Shown in pieces: positions 18,176 to 27,370 of a stretch of 39,809 nucleotides of DNA. Under the pieces are notes generated by a model. It was not told where the DNA came from and made no database searches. It was given only the letters and a program-made list of their open reading frames with translations. The DNA lies in assembly GCA_040383885.1 (NCBI GenBank), contig JBEICQ010000008.1, forward strand, positions 1-39,809, in the 5' to 3' direction. Every line of letters begins with the position of its first letter. The first letter of the stretch is position 1. Made by a program: the position numbers and the translations under genes. The DNA is from JBEICQ01 sp040383885. GTDB lineage: Bacteria; Bacteroidota; Bacteroidia; UBA4408.

Positions 18176-18196
18176 GTGACAAATGTATGGATTTTT

Positions 18197-19258
18197 TTAG
18201 AGGCCTAATCTCAGACCTATGGCATGACATCCGGAGAAAGGATTGGATGCCCTAAAGGAGTAGTCAACACCCATTACAGAACCTTTTTTGTTCAAAGGAA
18301 CCTCAATGGTTGCGCCTGCACAAAAACCGGTTAGGGCATTGGTGCGGTTAACATCACTAAACAATTGAGATTCAAAGTTGTATCCCAACCTTGCCATGAA
18401 CATGTTTTTAAATGCATATTCTCCTCCCAATTGATAGATGTCACGATAGAATGAGTTTGATTGAAAGTTTGCCATTGTTGTAATCCGGTGATCCGTATTC
18501 TCTTTGCTGAAATAGATGTCGTATGCAGCACCAATATTCAACTGAGAGGGCAATTCAAATCTTGCAGATCGCTGCTCTATGGTAAGTGAGGTTCCAATAG
18601 GCATGGAAGCTCTCAAAGACAAACCATCACCGGTATACTTCATTGGAGTTCCGATGTTACGCAGGGAGATACCAAATTTCAATTCCTTTCTTTTTCCTGT
18701 AACATACTGCACACCCGCATCAATTGCAACTCCTGTGGCACTCAGATTTGATATTGACTGGTTAATTACCTTAAGGTTAATCCCACCATAGATGGAGTTG
18801 GAAAATTCTTTAGCATAAGCAATATTGATATTCAGAAAACGAGGACTGAATGTGCCCAAACCACCTTCCGGATTATCCGGATTGGTGCGAATAATTTCAC
18901 CAAACCCCATGGAAGTAAATCCTAAACCCAATACACTTGAAGATCCAATCTTCTGCGAGAGTCCAAAGGCATTCAGGTTAGATCCTGTACCCACCAACCA
19001 GGCTGTTCTGGCAAAAACAATTTCTGTCTTTTGAGTAAAGGCAAGTCCTGCAACATTTATAGATTGTGCCTCTATTCCCCTTACAGCTGCTACTCCGGCA
19101 GACGCAATTCCTGAACTTCTTGCCCATGGATTAATCAACAATTCGGTGGCACCGGCTTGACCGGTCCTGTCTTTGTTACCTGCTTGTACCGGTTGGTATT
19201 GGTAAAATAGTATCCCTGCTAAAAGGATGGCTCTTATTTTGGTGATGTGCATATTCAT
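18197..19258 (-). CDS. PorV/PorQ-family outer-membrane beta-barrel protein
   Basis: This 353-residue protein has a signal peptide (about 1-26, RAILLAGILFYQYQPVQA). A mature region of alternating beta-strand character follows and ends in a C-terminal aromatic-poor GLRLGL. The segment after the signal (GATELLINPWARSSGIASAGVAAVRGIEAQSINVAGLAF) is typical of the PorV/PorQ family, whose members are FadL-like barrels. PorV shuttles T9SS cargo to the surface-attachment complex and PorQ takes part in the same complex. Whether this copy is the housekeeping PorV or a dedicated paralog is unclear. Its place directly after a T9SS cargo gene (21 bp gap) favours a dedicated partner. It is the last gene of the operon and is followed by a terminator. 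Confidence 0.8.
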   Translation of the reverse strand: MNMHITKIRAILLAGILFYQYQPVQAGNKDRTGQAGATELLINPWARSSGIASAGVAAVRGIEAQSINVAGLAFTQKTEIVFARTAWLVGTGSNLNAFGLSQKIGSSSVLGLGFTSMGFGEIIRTNPDNPEGGLGTFSPRFLNINIAYAKEFSNSIYGGINLKVINQSISNLSATGVAIDAGVQYVTGKRKELKFGISLRNIGTPMKYTGDGLSLRASMPIGTSLTIEQRSARFELPSQLNIGAAYDIYFSKENTDHRITTMANFQSNSFYRDIYQLGGEYAFKNMFMARLGYNFESQLFSDVNRTNALTGFCAGATIEVPLNKKGSVMGVDYSFRASNPFSGCHAIGLRLGL

Positions 19259-19279
19259 TTGTTTCCTAAATGCATTTTC

Positions 19280-22200
19280 TTAGAACGAGTCCAAATCGAT
19301 AGGTCTCATGGCTCCAAACCACTTCAGCACCTTTTCCCCTATTTCCGGAACTTCCACATGTATTAGATAAAGACCGCTGGCAACGGGTATATTGGCCTGG
19401 TTTTTCATGTCCCAGTCAACAAAGGTCGTCGCGTTATCATCTTTTGTAATGCGTCTGATAAGTGTTCCGTTTACAGTATAAATGGCAATGGTACATTTCT
19501 GTGGTAAGTTGATAATTTTCACACGGTTGTCCAACTGGCTTGTTTCATATTCGGAATAAGCATAATATGGATTAGGTGTTACATTAATCATCTCAAGCGC
19601 ATTTTTGGCTACTGTAGATTGATTGGTCAGTGTTTCCAAACCTTCTGTTGAGAAGGTGTACATAGGAAAGTCACCATTTACGGCAGTAGTGGCTTTTTGA
19701 ACATTAGAATTGTCCCAAGTAACGCTGGTTGCAGTTCTGATACGGTCTCTGGAAGAGAAATTTCTTCCGAAGGCACGGTTAACTCTTAACCGGATTGTTA
19801 CATCAGTTTCGAGTAAGCTGCGGTTTTCTCGGAGCAATGGATAGCCAACCCATGCACAATCTCTGAAAACCTGCTGTTTTTGAAGACCAAAAGTAGAACT
19901 TGTTGTATTACGCATCTTTTTGTAGATGTATTCTCCTCTGTCGTAGGCAGGCATTGCAGATGGGCTTGGAAGGGTACCAGCAGTGTTTTGTAGTTCATCA
20001 TAGTTGTGGTTGAACACATAAATGCAGTGTGCACCTCCGAGTCTTGGTGTGAAGTTAAAAGAACGGGTTGAAGTGGGATTCCAAATCATATCTCTGCCGT
20101 TTTCTCCTATGAGCCATGAGTATTCAGAGAATCCCATGTTGAGTCTTTCACCTGTCTCTGTGTTGATGGCATAGCCGGGGAACCAGCCCATACCCATTCC
20201 GCCAATATAGTTGGGAGAATTAGGATCTGATGAAGCTATGGTATCCGTGGCAATCTTTCCTTCCTTGTCAACCGACTGATGTTCTCTCAGGTTAAGCTTG
20301 GCCTCACCGCCTTCCGCCAATAAGGCTTCATCGGTAGCTTCAAAAACAGGACAACGGGTCCATTTGGTTTTATCTGTTGTTATTACAATATTCACACTTG
20401 GCAGGTTGCTCAGCAAATTGGCATAAAAAGGATTTGGAGAGGCTGCCGAAGACATGACATTGATATTTGCATAGGCAGGACCGAATGGTTCTGTGGCACA
20501 CATGCGGTAAGGAGCAAAGCCACCGTTAATTACTTTTTCAAAAGCCTGGTTATCATCAAAGCCCGGATAGTCATTGTAGGCAGGAGTACCCGCAGGAGGA
20601 GGTGTAGTGGCAACTGTAACTCCAGAGCGAATCCAATTTTCCTCAAAGGGTCCTTCAGTGTCTTCCACAAATCCTAACCAATTTTTTGAATTATCGGCAA
20701 AGGAGATAGATGATTCTATGAAGCCATTGTTGTCTGAATCAGAGTTTGAACCCGGGTTATTCACCTGACCTGTTTTGATGGAAAGACCCCACTCCGGAAT
20801 AATCTGTTCATAATTTACCAGAAGGGAAGTATCGGAGACGATGGTTTCAGTCTTACTGCCAATAGTCGCGGTAATAATCCAACGGGCTGAATCGAGTGCC
20901 GCCGGAATGTCTTTTACCCTTCTAAACACCTTGTTGGTGCTGTTTGTGGTAACATAGGCAAGCACATCTGAATTGAGAGTAACAAGGGTATCACGCAGTT
21001 TGGCAGTTTGTAAGGCTGATGAAGAATCAGTAGGCATACCAACAGGGTAGAAGCAACGGGCCATCATGCGCAATTCAAAATTGCCCTTGGGGACATTCAG
21101 AGGATCAATCACTTTTACCTTAATAGGACTTTTGCCGGGTGCATATGTAATTTCACGCACCGGGTTTCCGGGAGCAGCAGCTACAATGGCATCCATGGTT
21201 GCCTGTGTGAGATCAACCGAAGCGCCTCCATTACCCTGTCCTTCAATACGGGTAACCGGAGGTGAAGAACCAAAGATACTTTGGGCAACCATGCCACCGG
21301 AGCCCATCACGGGTGAATGAGGGATAAGGGTGTATGTTTTAATATTGAGTCGTCCGGCCTTGTAAGGCAGTTTCTGACCATCGAGGGCATTGGGATCGAT
21401 GGGATCATAGGTTTTATAGTTGTTGTGAGCGTATGCCACAACAGTGAAATAATACTTTTTGTAGTTGATGAGTCTTGTACCCGGATTGAAAGCATCATTG
21501 ATAAAACGGAAAGAATGAACGATTCCGGAATCATTTCCATTCACCATTTCTTTTGGAACCGCTGCACCAATAGCGGGATCAAAGTTGAAATTGATAAGTC
21601 TTGAAATACCGTCCTTGATGTCACATTGTGCAACCAGGCGGGATTGATCGGGATTATTAAGTTCTGTTACTGAAACATTCGCATTCTTGAGCTGATAAAT
21701 TTGATAACCTTGAAAGGTATAAAACTTGAGTTGTTCTGCAACGCCAACAATCGTAGGATCCTTCTCACGGTAAAGTTCTTTGTAGTTGTTGGAATTTTTT
21801 TGATTGGTGAGATAAACGAGTAACTCTCTGTCAAGCTCCTGATAGGTAAGATCAGGTGCATCAGGTCCATTTAATACTCTGAAGTTATTTTCAAAAAGAG
21901 CCTGGGCTTTTGTATCAGCAGAGCGAAGCAGATTTACTGAGTTCTGTGCACCACCCGTTGGAGATTGTGCCCAAACTGCCCCGGCAGTAATGTAATTTAC
22001 AGCACCGGGTTGAAGTGAAAACGGACCGGCAGACTGAACCATCCTCCAATCATCAGGGACAGTCATCGACCAGGGGGTAGTATTAGTAGGATCAGATGTT
22101 CCCGGTACAGCAAAGTTGCAAGGGGTGCCGGGGCCGTAGCCAAAGCCATTTCCTATGTAAACCAGAGGTGTACCATCTTTCCAGATGCAACGCATGTAGT

Positions 22201-23437
22201 TGTAAAAGTGGGTGGCATTAAATGGATTACCCTGGGGTGTACTGTTGTTACGGAAAATCATGAATTTTTCCATTCCAAGCCTTTCATTATCGATGATTCC
22301 ATCATCGAATCCAGTACCATTGAATGTAACAGTATCGTCAAGACCATTGGGATCTGCAAGTGGACCTAAAAAGAAATCAACACCAATGGCAGCCGGACGA
22401 TTGCCGTAAGTGTTTTCACCATTGGCACAATCAACATCCTGAGAGTTGTAGCATATGCCCAAGCCCAGTCCCACATCACAACCAATCAAATCATCCTGAT
22501 AACAGCCCAAATCAGGATCCACCCAATAAGCAAAATAGCAATTGGTGAGCAGGAAAGAGGACTTGTTAAGAATCTCGTACTGATAAAAGGTCATGTTGTT
22601 GATTTCATCACTTGTGGAGAAACCAAAAGCCTGGGCCCTTACCTCAATACCAATGGCAGGAGCAGAAGTTTCTGTATGGATATTTCCTTTGTCGTTAAAT
22701 ACCCAAAAAATAGTTTGGTCTCCATACAAATAAGTACCGCTTCCAGTAGAGCCACTGTTGCTGAGGTCGTAACGCGGATAATCTCCATCGGTGTAGCTAA
22801 AAGTATTATCACCATTTATATCCTCGTAAGGCGCGAGATAAGGATCGCTTGCGTTATTTCCGTTCGGATTATTTCCGGGCCAGGTACGAATGGCATCCGG
22901 AATATTATTTTCTGTATAACCCTGTGGTCCGTTTCCTTGGCTGAATGCAACAAAATCCTGTACCTGTCTTTTGGTGATTTTCCAATGACGATCGTATTCC
23001 AAACATCGGTCGCTGTTTGTTGTGGCATTGTTGTCGAGTGGGCCTGGCCAGAAGTCATTTCCGGTCTGACGATAGGTTTGGGCGGCAAGCTTTAACTGTC
23101 CGCCGGCATCAATACCGCCAATCCATAAGGAACTGGCAAAAAGTGCGTGTTTCTTGGAGTTGATAGGAATCTCGTAGCGGGCATTGCTTACAAGGTCCCA
23201 CCACATGTCGCCACCATTGAGGATTTTAGCCCTCACATTGTTGATGTCAAGATCGGTTTGCGCAGTAGCCGGTATACAGTTTTCCTCTGCGGCCTCCGTC
23301 GGTCCTTGCAAGCGTTTTCCTGCAACTCCTTGGTTCACCTCGGCAAATAAGGATGGCATCAGGGCATGGATTGCCATCAATAGAAGAAAACTTTTCCTGA
23401 AAGCTTTCTCCTGCATGTTGTTGAAAATTGTTTTCAT
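19280..23437 (-). CDS. Large T9SS-exported protein with type A-like C-terminal tail
   Basis: The ATG at 23437 gives 1385 residues; a TTG 10 codons upstream would overlap the previous gene. The signal peptide lies at about 10-32 (FRKSFLLLMAIHALMPSLFA). The mature N-terminus contains a conserved segment (INNVRAKILNGGDMWWDL; ALFASSLWIGGIDAGGQLKLAAQTYRQTGNDFWPGP), recognisable in large secreted Bacteroidota proteins of unknown function. The C-terminus (NVTPNPYYAYSEYE, LDNRVKIINLPQKCTIAIYTVNGTLIRR, ASGLYLIHV) is a T9SS sorting-type Ig fold with an extra tail GEKVLKWFGAMRPIDLDSF. No enzymatic motif is recognised. It sits between a TonB-dependent receptor (19 bp upstream) and a PorV/PorQ-family barrel (21 bp downstream), suggesting a surface-exposed partner of the receptor. 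Confidence 0.88.
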   Translation of the reverse strand: MKTIFNNMQEKAFRKSFLLLMAIHALMPSLFAEVNQGVAGKRLQGPTEAAEENCIPATAQTDLDINNVRAKILNGGDMWWDLVSNARYEIPINSKKHALFASSLWIGGIDAGGQLKLAAQTYRQTGNDFWPGPLDNNATTNSDRCLEYDRHWKITKRQVQDFVAFSQGNGPQGYTENNIPDAIRTWPGNNPNGNNASDPYLAPYEDINGDNTFSYTDGDYPRYDLSNSGSTGSGTYLYGDQTIFWVFNDKGNIHTETSAPAIGIEVRAQAFGFSTSDEINNMTFYQYEILNKSSFLLTNCYFAYWVDPDLGCYQDDLIGCDVGLGLGICYNSQDVDCANGENTYGNRPAAIGVDFFLGPLADPNGLDDTVTFNGTGFDDGIIDNERLGMEKFMIFRNNSTPQGNPFNATHFYNYMRCIWKDGTPLVYIGNGFGYGPGTPCNFAVPGTSDPTNTTPWSMTVPDDWRMVQSAGPFSLQPGAVNYITAGAVWAQSPTGGAQNSVNLLRSADTKAQALFENNFRVLNGPDAPDLTYQELDRELLVYLTNQKNSNNYKELYREKDPTIVGVAEQLKFYTFQGYQIYQLKNANVSVTELNNPDQSRLVAQCDIKDGISRLINFNFDPAIGAAVPKEMVNGNDSGIVHSFRFINDAFNPGTRLINYKKYYFTVVAYAHNNYKTYDPIDPNALDGQKLPYKAGRLNIKTYTLIPHSPVMGSGGMVAQSIFGSSPPVTRIEGQGNGGASVDLTQATMDAIVAAAPGNPVREITYAPGKSPIKVKVIDPLNVPKGNFELRMMARCFYPVGMPTDSSSALQTAKLRDTLVTLNSDVLAYVTTNSTNKVFRRVKDIPAALDSARWIITATIGSKTETIVSDTSLLVNYEQIIPEWGLSIKTGQVNNPGSNSDSDNNGFIESSISFADNSKNWLGFVEDTEGPFEENWIRSGVTVATTPPPAGTPAYNDYPGFDDNQAFEKVINGGFAPYRMCATEPFGPAYANINVMSSAASPNPFYANLLSNLPSVNIVITTDKTKWTRCPVFEATDEALLAEGGEAKLNLREHQSVDKEGKIATDTIASSDPNSPNYIGGMGMGWFPGYAINTETGERLNMGFSEYSWLIGENGRDMIWNPTSTRSFNFTPRLGGAHCIYVFNHNYDELQNTAGTLPSPSAMPAYDRGEYIYKKMRNTTSSTFGLQKQQVFRDCAWVGYPLLRENRSLLETDVTIRLRVNRAFGRNFSSRDRIRTATSVTWDNSNVQKATTAVNGDFPMYTFSTEGLETLTNQSTVAKNALEMINVTPNPYYAYSEYETSQLDNRVKIINLPQKCTIAIYTVNGTLIRRITKDDNATTFVDWDMKNQANIPVASGLYLIHVEVPEIGEKVLKWFGAMRPIDLDSF

Positions 23438-23456
23438 GAGTATTTTTTTAGAGTGA

Positions 23457-26400
23457 TCAAAAGTCAAGTGTTACACCTAATCTCGTTCTTCTGGGTAAAC
23501 TATAATTTGCAGGATTATTAACCCTTACAGAATATAAATCTCGATAAGATTGTTCGTTAATCTGAGAGCGAATTTCTGCTTGTGAGCGGAGTGCAGTCAG
23601 GTATCCATCGTCATCAGGGTTGCCGGAATAACGATACACTTCAACCACATTGCGGGTGTTGAACAAATTGAGCACCTGCAGATAAATATTCAGTGTAGCA
23701 GATTTGCGCTTGTCTGCATCCTTCGAACCAAATTTGAGTTTTACAGAACGCTCAACACGCAAATCGAATCGAACATTGGTAGGCATTCTCGAACCATTGA
23801 TAGAGCCATCCAAGCCATTGTTTCCGGAAGCATTGATGTCTCCCTCACGGGTTACAAAACGATTTCTTGAAAAAGGAATACCCGAACCATAACGCATGGT
23901 GAGGTTGGCACCTGTATTGGCAAAGAACTGGGTTCCGAACCAGGTGGGTCCGTCATAATCTGCGCCACTTGCGTAACGGTAGTCAATGTTCGCAACCAGT
24001 TGGTGGCGTTGGTCAAAATCCAGCGGGTTGGTGGTACGAAGATTGGGTTGTCCTGACTGAAGCAGGTTAAAAGCTTCTGTTGAAGCCGAACCCGTACCCT
24101 CTGCAAACTGAAGTGTATAATTTACATTCATCGATACATTGTTGGTACGCCTCAGATCATAAGAGACGGACAAACCTTTAACTGTACCAAAGTCGATGTT
24201 GCCGCGGGTAAGGTGTGTAACCGGATAAGCCTGATTCAAGCGAACAAGTTGGATCATGTCTTTCATTTCTCTGTAAAATCCGGAGATTGAAAGAGCTGAA
24301 TTGGCAGATTCTGCCTCACCCAGGATTTGTGTAAATCCTACTTCATAATCAATAGTTCTTTCAGGTCTTAAGTTGGGATTATTAAGTACATTGCCCTGGT
24401 CAGCTTCAATAAAGTAGTAATCGGTTGGCCTGAGCCTTAGGTTGTTTGGAGGGCGCTGGGTAAGAATGTCATAGTGAGCAAAGAAATTGGCCACATCTGA
24501 GATGGGAAAAGAAAAGGCAAGCCTTGGCATGAAATTTATCTGGGGCTTGTAATCTGTGAAACTTGTGTTGGGATCAAAATTGGGTTTGTTGATGCCCACA
24601 TTTGGGTCAACCAGGAAGGGTTGAATTTTTCCTCCTGCTTCATTGGCAATGATGGAGGGATCTGTTACTTCATTTCCCTGTGTATCATACCAGCGGTTGT
24701 CCTTTAAGCTGCGGTATCCCACGATTCTCTGAGGATTTCTGAAATCATTCACATACACAACATATTCTTCATCGGAATTTTTCAGATTATCAGGGTGGGA
24801 TACACTATTTCCGGCTATCTCATTTACCTCATCCAATTTGTATGTATCATACAATACATAAGGATCTTTCAGCACCTTTTGGTTTGCATCAAAACGGTCA
24901 ACGCGCAAACCAATATTAAACTTAATGTCTTTAAAGTCGAATTTATCCTGAATATAACCGGCCATATATATGGGTCTGAATGCATCAATGGCTCTTTTAT
25001 AGGTACCATCCTCCTCTTTTTTGAAAAAATCTGCAAACTCAACCCTCTGACGATTCCTCTTGCCTGAGATAGGATCAAATCCAAAATAGGTAACATATGG
25101 ATTGTTTCCCTGGTTGAGAAGGTTGTCCATGCTGAACAGGCTTAAATCCATATCTCTTGGATTGATGGCATCTGAGATAATCCATGTTTTCTTGTCAATG
25201 CCAAATTTTTCCCTGTAATTTTTTGCAAATCCGGTGTAAGCTGAATCCTGAGAAAGGAAACCATAATTGATGACCCCTTGGTAGGCACCATCCACATAAA
25301 CAGGTTGAGGATTCGCGAAATCAAGTTGGGAGATATGAATGTTGGATAACTGTCTGGCCAATGTCCACAAACCGATGGGGTTCACAGTCATGGATGATTC
25401 AGTACGCTGTTCATACTCAAAGCCAACCTGAATATTATGGTTTTTTACATCAGCTGAAAATTGTGCTGTGATGCGTGCTTGTCTTCTGTCTTCAAGGATA
25501 AATCCATTATATTGTCTCCCTGTATTAAACCACAGGTTGTAAACATTCGGGGGCCTGTCGCCATTGAGCAGCCCGCCTCCAAACTGAATATTAAACAGGT
25601 TGTCGTATAATCCTTCTGGTCTGCGGTTACCAAAAAAATCATAGTACTGCTGGGTATAGGCCGCGCCCATGGGGTTGATGGTGGTATCAGGTGTAAACCG
25701 CACCATGGTATCTCTGAAAGCCACCAGCCTGTCGCCTAAGAATCCTGTACTTGTGTCCTGTCCAAATGCATAAACCGGCGCCCGAAGAATTTCATATTTT
25801 CCTAGGTAGCCATAGTCAAAATACCTGTTTTTGTGGCTATCGTCCTGGGTACGGTTATTCACCCATGTGTAACTGGCCTGAAGGGTGAGATAGGCATTTT
25901 TTAGAACAGATGCACTCTTTTCTTCTTTATCTGCTGACTGGTTTCCAAAGCGCTGGGTAAGTCTTCCGTACACACGGTAAGTTTGGTCTATTTTTTCAGG
26001 ATTGTTGGAGGGATTAATGAGTGCATAATCCCTGATAAAATCGCGTCTACGGTTGTAATCTACAGAACCTCCTATGGTAAACAACAATTGCTCATTGGGT
26101 TTGAAATCAATTTTACCATTTACCCGAATGATATTGGATCTCACATTTTGGCGGGCAGCAATGGGTTCCAGATCATTTTTGGTAAGGAATTCTGAATTCC
26201 TCAGGGTTCCGCCTACCGGATTAGGTCTGAGTGGATTTTTTTCCAGGTTACGGAGCACATCATCTTTCACTTTAAAGGTGCCGATAGCAGAAGGATTGTT
26301 GTCTTTTTCGGTGGAGAATTCACCGCCAAGCATAAAACCCAACAGTGTTTTTGAAGGGCTGTTCTCAGTGGCTTTTGTTTTGAGGATAGGACCACCTAAA

Positions 26401-27191
26401 CTATAACCAAGGAAGTTGTATCCAAACTTGTCAAAAGGCTCGGAGGAAATGGCTTCCACACCACCGAAATAATTGGGTCCCGGTCCTCTTGTTGTGATGT
26501 TTACCACACCGGAGGTTGCATCCCCAAATTCGGCAGGAACACCTCCTGTGATGATAGAGATTTGTTCAATGGCTTGCTGGGGTACACCTGAGCCGCCCAC
26601 TACGCGAACCCCGTCAATAAAGGTTTTGGTGGAAGATTCGCCTACAGAATTACCTTCCCTGTCAACATCTGAACGCCATCCCCTTACATTGATGGAACCA
26701 TTGTCGTCTTTTTGAAAGACACCGGCGGCCTGAGCGACTACATTCGTCGGGTTTTTGGCAGCCATTGCCTGATAGGCTTCTCGAGTAACCGTCTTTTGTA
26801 CCTTGGTTCCCGGGTCAATCAATGGTACTTTATATTCAGTTATCACCACTTCTTTTCCCTGTACTACATTGGAACTCAGTTTCATGGTAAGATAGGTGGT
26901 TTTCCCTTCGTTTACCTGTACATTGTTGATCTGAGCAGGTTGATAACCCAACAAGGTGGCTTTCACATTGTAGCTGCCGGGAGGAAGAAGCCTGATGATA
27001 ATGTTTCCATCGATATCAGTGGTTCCTGAACCCACCTGGGTGTTTTTTTGTAAAACAACAACCCCGGCAAAAGGAACTGTTTCGGTGGTTTTTTCGTCCA
27101 CCAATGTAACTTTTATGTCGCCGGTTTGTCCAAACAACTTACCGCCAGCCAATGTGGCGAGTAACAACAAGGGTCTAAGCTTTTTCAGCAT
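23457..27191 (-). CDS. TonB-dependent outer-membrane receptor with carboxypeptidase-regulatory-like domain
   Basis: This 1244-residue protein has a signal peptide (1-21, LRPLLLLATLAGGKLFGQ). A carboxypeptidase-regulatory-like beta-sandwich lies at about 24-105 (TVPFAGVVVLQKN, GTTDIDGNIIIRLLPPGSYNVKA). A plug domain lies at about 130-235 (NPTNVVAQAAGVFQKDDNGSINVRG, IDGVRV, ISIITGGVPAEFGDATSGVVNITTRG). The remainder is a long barrel ending in the aromatic-terminal RLGVTLDF. It imports an unknown substrate using TonB energy. It is not a clear SusC: no SusD-like gene follows. Instead a T9SS cargo and a PorV/PorQ-family barrel are downstream in the same operon. A promoter match lies 73-103 bp upstream, and a two-component system is the next upstream gene pair. 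Confidence 0.93.
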   Translation of the reverse strand: MLKKLRPLLLLATLAGGKLFGQTGDIKVTLVDEKTTETVPFAGVVVLQKNTQVGSGTTDIDGNIIIRLLPPGSYNVKATLLGYQPAQINNVQVNEGKTTYLTMKLSSNVVQGKEVVITEYKVPLIDPGTKVQKTVTREAYQAMAAKNPTNVVAQAAGVFQKDDNGSINVRGWRSDVDREGNSVGESSTKTFIDGVRVVGGSGVPQQAIEQISIITGGVPAEFGDATSGVVNITTRGPGPNYFGGVEAISSEPFDKFGYNFLGYSLGGPILKTKATENSPSKTLLGFMLGGEFSTEKDNNPSAIGTFKVKDDVLRNLEKNPLRPNPVGGTLRNSEFLTKNDLEPIAARQNVRSNIIRVNGKIDFKPNEQLLFTIGGSVDYNRRRDFIRDYALINPSNNPEKIDQTYRVYGRLTQRFGNQSADKEEKSASVLKNAYLTLQASYTWVNNRTQDDSHKNRYFDYGYLGKYEILRAPVYAFGQDTSTGFLGDRLVAFRDTMVRFTPDTTINPMGAAYTQQYYDFFGNRRPEGLYDNLFNIQFGGGLLNGDRPPNVYNLWFNTGRQYNGFILEDRRQARITAQFSADVKNHNIQVGFEYEQRTESSMTVNPIGLWTLARQLSNIHISQLDFANPQPVYVDGAYQGVINYGFLSQDSAYTGFAKNYREKFGIDKKTWIISDAINPRDMDLSLFSMDNLLNQGNNPYVTYFGFDPISGKRNRQRVEFADFFKKEEDGTYKRAIDAFRPIYMAGYIQDKFDFKDIKFNIGLRVDRFDANQKVLKDPYVLYDTYKLDEVNEIAGNSVSHPDNLKNSDEEYVVYVNDFRNPQRIVGYRSLKDNRWYDTQGNEVTDPSIIANEAGGKIQPFLVDPNVGINKPNFDPNTSFTDYKPQINFMPRLAFSFPISDVANFFAHYDILTQRPPNNLRLRPTDYYFIEADQGNVLNNPNLRPERTIDYEVGFTQILGEAESANSALSISGFYREMKDMIQLVRLNQAYPVTHLTRGNIDFGTVKGLSVSYDLRRTNNVSMNVNYTLQFAEGTGSASTEAFNLLQSGQPNLRTTNPLDFDQRHQLVANIDYRYASGADYDGPTWFGTQFFANTGANLTMRYGSGIPFSRNRFVTREGDINASGNNGLDGSINGSRMPTNVRFDLRVERSVKLKFGSKDADKRKSATLNIYLQVLNLFNTRNVVEVYRYSGNPDDDGYLTALRSQAEIRSQINEQSYRDLYSVRVNNPANYSLPRRTRLGVTLDF

Positions 27192-27263
27192 AGTGTGCGT
27201 GTCTTAACGATTTAATATGATTCAAAGGGCGTAAACCTAATAATATTTGTATCTAAATGCAAA

Positions 27264-27294
27264 CAAATGTAAATGCCCAGGGGTGGTATGACAA
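27264..27294 (-). promoter_or_regulatory. Bacteroidota-type promoter for the TonB-receptor operon
   Basis: On the minus strand, TTG (27294-27292) is followed after 20 bases by TACATTTG (27271-27264), a full match to the -7 TAnnTTTG consensus. Predicted transcription starts near 27257, giving a leader of about 65 bases. The 179-bp gap 27192-27370 shows nothing else I can name. Confidence 0.6.
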
Positions 27295-27370
27295 TTTTAT
27301 TACGAAATTAATAAAGCCCAAAGTGTTTGATAGACAGCATACATTTTAAAAATTTCAAGGCGCGGTCGTC

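Noticed and set aside
18180..18187. Minus-strand TACATTTG resembling a -7 element upstream of greA.
   Set aside because: No TTG lies at the right distance upstream, and a transcript from it would start inside the terminator hairpin at 18151-18175.
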